Shown here piece after piece: positions 5,929 to 7,269 of a DNA stretch of 7,269 nt. The translations under genes were made by a program, and so were the position numbers. Every line of letters starts with the position of its first letter. The stretch's first letter is position 1. The notes beneath the pieces are model-generated. The model did no database searches and had not been told where the DNA came from. It saw nothing but the letters and a program-made list of their open reading frames with translations. Origin of the DNA: Victivallales bacterium (lineage in GTDB: Bacteria > Verrucomicrobiota > Lentisphaeria > Oligosphaerales > Oligosphaeraceae); contig JAGCTA010000545.1 in the NCBI GenBank assembly GCA_017963875.1, positions 1-7,269 on the forward strand, read 5' to 3'.

Positions 5929-6056
5929 TATGGCATTCCTCCATCTTTTTTTAGTTGCCATCCAAAATCGCCTGTGTAGATCATCTGGCGTGTCATGCCT
6001 CCGTCGATGCAGATGTTCTCGCCTGTGATGACCACCACCTTGTGCTTGAATGACAT
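5928..6056 (-). pseudogene. Short-chain dehydrogenase/reductase with its middle deleted in frame
   Basis: A 42-codon frame begins MSFKHKVVVITG, the standard first strand of an SDR Rossmann fold, and passes directly into GENICIDGGMTRQMIY...GDFGWQL, the standard C-terminal end of the same family. About 200 residues are missing, including the rest of the cofactor-binding TGxxxGxG motif and the catalytic Tyr-x-x-x-Lys. The junction falls at the codons for Ile-Thr-Gly (6029-6021). That tripeptide is normal at both places in this SDR subfamily (VITGG near the start, FITGEN near the end), so a deletion between two short matching DNA stretches is the likely cause. The ribosome site AAGGAAG (6068-6062, five-base spacer) and the TAATG coupling to the GNAT gene are intact. 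The product cannot be an oxidoreductase; it may survive as a leader peptide. Confidence 0.8.
5938..5942 (-). promoter_or_regulatory. Strong ribosome binding site deciding the GNAT start
   Basis: On the - strand GGAGG sits nine bases before the ATG at 5928. The site lies inside the 3' end of the reduced SDR frame, so ribosomes finishing that frame at the TAATG junction could reinitiate on the acetyltransferase. Confidence 0.7.
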
Positions 6057-6071
6057 TTCCACTTCCTTGCT

Positions 6072-6194
6072 TTAGCCTCTTTCGTTCAGGATATGTTTGT
6101 AGATAACCTCGTCACCAGGTTCGAAACAACAGAACACCACTTTCTGGAACGAAACAGACGAGAAAGCCAGGACGATTCCAAGATTATTCTTCAT
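6072..6194 (-). CDS. 40-codon frame coupled to the flavodoxin gene
   Basis: The ATG at 6194-6192 overlaps the flavodoxin stop as ATGA, and the frame runs 40 codons to a TAA at 6074-6072, just ahead of the ribosome site of the reduced SDR. The peptide starts MKNNLGIVLAFSS, a weakly hydrophobic segment, and ends FEPGDEVIYKHILNERG, a hydrophilic segment that looks protein-like. I do not recognise it. It may be a real small protein, or another gene that has lost its middle like its neighbour, or a fortuitous frame in a spacer. The exact ATGA overlap argues mildly that it is or was translated. Confidence 0.35.
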   Translation of the reverse strand: MKNNLGIVLAFSSVSFQKVVFCCFEPGDEVIYKHILNERG

Positions 6195-6859
6195 TTATCC
6201 TGTTCTCCTTTGTCCTGGGTGCTTTTTTCAGGGAAAAGCCCGTTCAGCCATTCGATGACGTCGTCCTCCGTGTGATGGGATGAAACGCCGATATTCAGGC
6301 GTCGCTCAATCTGGTTGGAGCCCCGAGCCGTGAAGCCCTTCAGTACCGTCGCGTTCGGGCAGGCCTTTCTGATATCCTCCTCGAACAGTGGTGCTCCGCC
6401 TCCGCCGTGTGTGCTGAACGGCACAAGCGTCTTGCCGGCCAGCGGGTGCTCCTTGAGGAAGGTCGCCATCGGCGGCGTGTATGTGCCGTACCAGATTGGC
6501 GAGCCGATGAAGACAATTTCATATTCGTCCAGCGGCGGGACGGGCTTGATTGCCCGCTGCGTCCCGTCCCTGCGTTCCTGTGTGGCGACCTTGAGCGTCT
6601 GCGAGTAAGCAGCGGGATACGGTTCGACGGGTTCGACCGCGATCATCTCGCAGCCGAACTGCTTCTGTATCCAGCCCGCCACGACCGCTGTGTTGTGAAC
6701 TTTGGACTGGGAGTAATAGACGATTACGGCCTTGCCTGGCAGTTTTGCCGTCAGGCGAAGCGTACCAGATTTGCCTTTCCGTTTGCATGCGCGGCATCCG
6801 ACGGCGATTCCTATGCCGACAATCAGCAGCAGAATCAGTGAAACAATAACGATTTTCAT
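6191..6859 (-). CDS. Membrane-anchored flavodoxin-like protein
   Basis: A complete 222-residue protein. Residues 3-21 form a hydrophobic helix ending at VGC, then CRACKRKGK: a CxxC pair (Cys22, Cys25) followed by a basic stretch. This suggests an N-terminal membrane anchor or, less well matched, a lipoprotein signal. The flavodoxin domain starts near residue 43 with GKAVIVYYSQSKVHNTA, the FMN phosphate-binding loop in a variant form. GSPIWYGTYTPPM (119-131) and FSTHGGGG (148-155) are the other flavin-binding loops. The domain resembles the flavodoxin_4-type redox proteins of anaerobes, which carry electrons by bound FMN. The ribosome site GAGGTG lies five bases before the start, and the gene follows the peroxidase fragment by nine bases. 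The context of reductase and peroxidase pieces suggests a redox-stress operon. The location of the FMN domain relative to the membrane is unclear. Confidence 0.88.
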   Translation of the reverse strand: MKIVIVSLILLLIVGIGIAVGCRACKRKGKSGTLRLTAKLPGKAVIVYYSQSKVHNTAVVAGWIQKQFGCEMIAVEPVEPYPAAYSQTLKVATQERRDGTQRAIKPVPPLDEYEIVFIGSPIWYGTYTPPMATFLKEHPLAGKTLVPFSTHGGGGAPLFEEDIRKACPNATVLKGFTARGSNQIERRLNIGVSSHHTEDDVIEWLNGLFPEKSTQDKGEQDK

Positions 6860-6868
6860 TCATACACC

Positions 6869-7015
6869 TCAGTTGTCTTTCTTTTCCAGCAGTTTCAAGA
6901 TTAACGCCTCTACCACGGCCATGCCCACTGTCGGTTCGAGACGTGCTATGACATTGCCATCGCGATTGATGACGAACTTGGAGAAGTTCCATTTGATGTC
7001 ACTGCCGATAATACT
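6869..7015 (-). pseudogene. Glutathione peroxidase C-terminal fragment
   Basis: A 48-codon stretch starting after an in-frame TGA (7018-7016) reads SIIGSDIKWNFSKFVINRDG and continues with NVIARLEPTVGMAVVEALILKLLEKKDN to a TGA at 6871-6869. GSDIKWNF.KFV..R.GNV..R.EPT is the hallmark C-terminal segment of bacterial glutathione/thiol peroxidases (about 160-185 residues when whole). The catalytic Cys and Gln, which lie in the first half, are absent; only the conserved Trp-Asn remain. Upstream in the same frame is a 15-codon piece from ATG 7063 (MIAETACHEIVHQES) that does not look like peroxidase. The gene has therefore lost at least its first two thirds. It sits directly between a flavoprotein gene end and the flavodoxin, as a former operon member. 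Confidence 0.8.
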
Positions 7016-7086
7016 TCAACTTTCCTGGTGGACAATCTCATGGCATGCAGTTTCCGCAATCATGGGCTGGACACTCTTCCTGTGTT

Positions 7087-7269
7087 CTACAATCTCGCTA
7101 CGATGGCGGCAAGCTTGGCGCGGGTGGCTTCGGTCTTCTGCTCGTCGTTCTTTGCCGTGACGATTCCCGCATCCTCATATCCACAATAGGCGATGATGCC
7201 CTTGTATTCGGCAACTGCGCCGTCATAGACGCCAGGCGAATAGGATGAAAGCAATAGAGCGGTCTTCCG
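7087..7269 (-). CDS. C-terminal end of a flavodoxin-fold NAD(P)H-dependent reductase
   Basis: Sixty codons are open from the window edge to a TAG at 7089-7087; the rest lies outside. The segment reads RKTALLLSSYSPGVYDGAVA, then EYKGIIAYCGYEDAGIVTAK and a charged C-terminal helix. This pattern (KK-A-LLLSSYSPGVYDGA, YKGI-AY-GYED-GIVTA) matches the C-terminal part of NADPH-dependent FMN reductase / iron-sulfur flavoprotein-type proteins with the flavodoxin fold, which reduce flavins or quinones. The stop position fits the family end. It is the most upstream visible member of the - strand operon; 23 bases separate its stop from the ATG at 7063. Cofactor loops cannot be checked because the N-terminal part is not in view. 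Family call is from recall and moderately firm. Confidence 0.75.
   Translation of the reverse strand, partial: RKTALLLSSYSPGVYDGAVAEYKGIIAYCGYEDAGIVTAKNDEQKTEATRAKLAAIVARL

Noticed and set aside
5929..5961. Longer GNAT start at 5961
   Set aside because: The strong GGAGG at 5942-5938 and the start of family similarity both point to the ATG at 5928; the extra codons overlap the reduced SDR in another frame.
6407..6841. Long + strand frame of 144 codons and the - strand frame 6519-6992
   Set aside because: Both are other-frame shadows of the flavodoxin gene and peroxidase fragment, whose family motifs are unmistakable.

Overview
The window looks like bacterial chromosome from a moderately GC-rich, probably host-associated anaerobe. 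The DUF4143-type AAA ATPase, the stand-alone HipA-like kinase and the flavodoxin / ACT / GNAT gene types are all common in gut Firmicutes, Bacteroidota, Spirochaetes and Lentisphaerae-like bacteria. The sequence alone does not fix the phylum. The layout is patchy: intact genes lie between gene-poor stretches, repeats and remnants, as in an accessory or decaying region.

Left part (1-2775, + strand): the C-terminal 368 residues of an unrecognised protein whose start lies outside the window, a gene-poor gap, then a 434-aa AAA ATPase with a C-terminal DUF4143 domain. The ATPase gene is bracketed by perfect 16-bp inverted repeats (1370-1385 and 2760-2775). A third, near-identical copy at 2740-2755 forms a 16-bp hairpin with the right-hand repeat. 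This resembles a small terminal-inverted-repeat cassette.

Middle (2776-5059): about 650 bp with no convincing gene; a weak + strand reading frame at 3427 that runs into the 3' end of the next gene; a complete HipA-like Ser/Thr kinase on the - strand with a recognisable promoter and ribosome site but no HipB-like partner; then a short region of inverted and degenerate direct repeats resembling an insertion-sequence end.

Right part (5040-7269, - strand, read right to left): one tightly packed operon. In order of transcription it holds the C-terminal end of a flavodoxin-fold NAD(P)H-dependent reductase, a glutathione peroxidase C-terminal fragment, a membrane-anchored flavodoxin, a 40-codon frame, a short-chain dehydrogenase/reductase reduced to its first 12 and last ~25 residues, a GNAT acetyltransferase, an ACT-domain protein and a seven-codon stub. 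Most junctions are ATGA or TAATG overlaps, which suggests translational coupling. The gene content suggests redox/oxidative-stress and small-molecule metabolism.

The most striking observation is that several members of this operon have lost their middles or ends while start sites, stop sites and couplings survive. That implies repeated internal deletion without loss of downstream expression.
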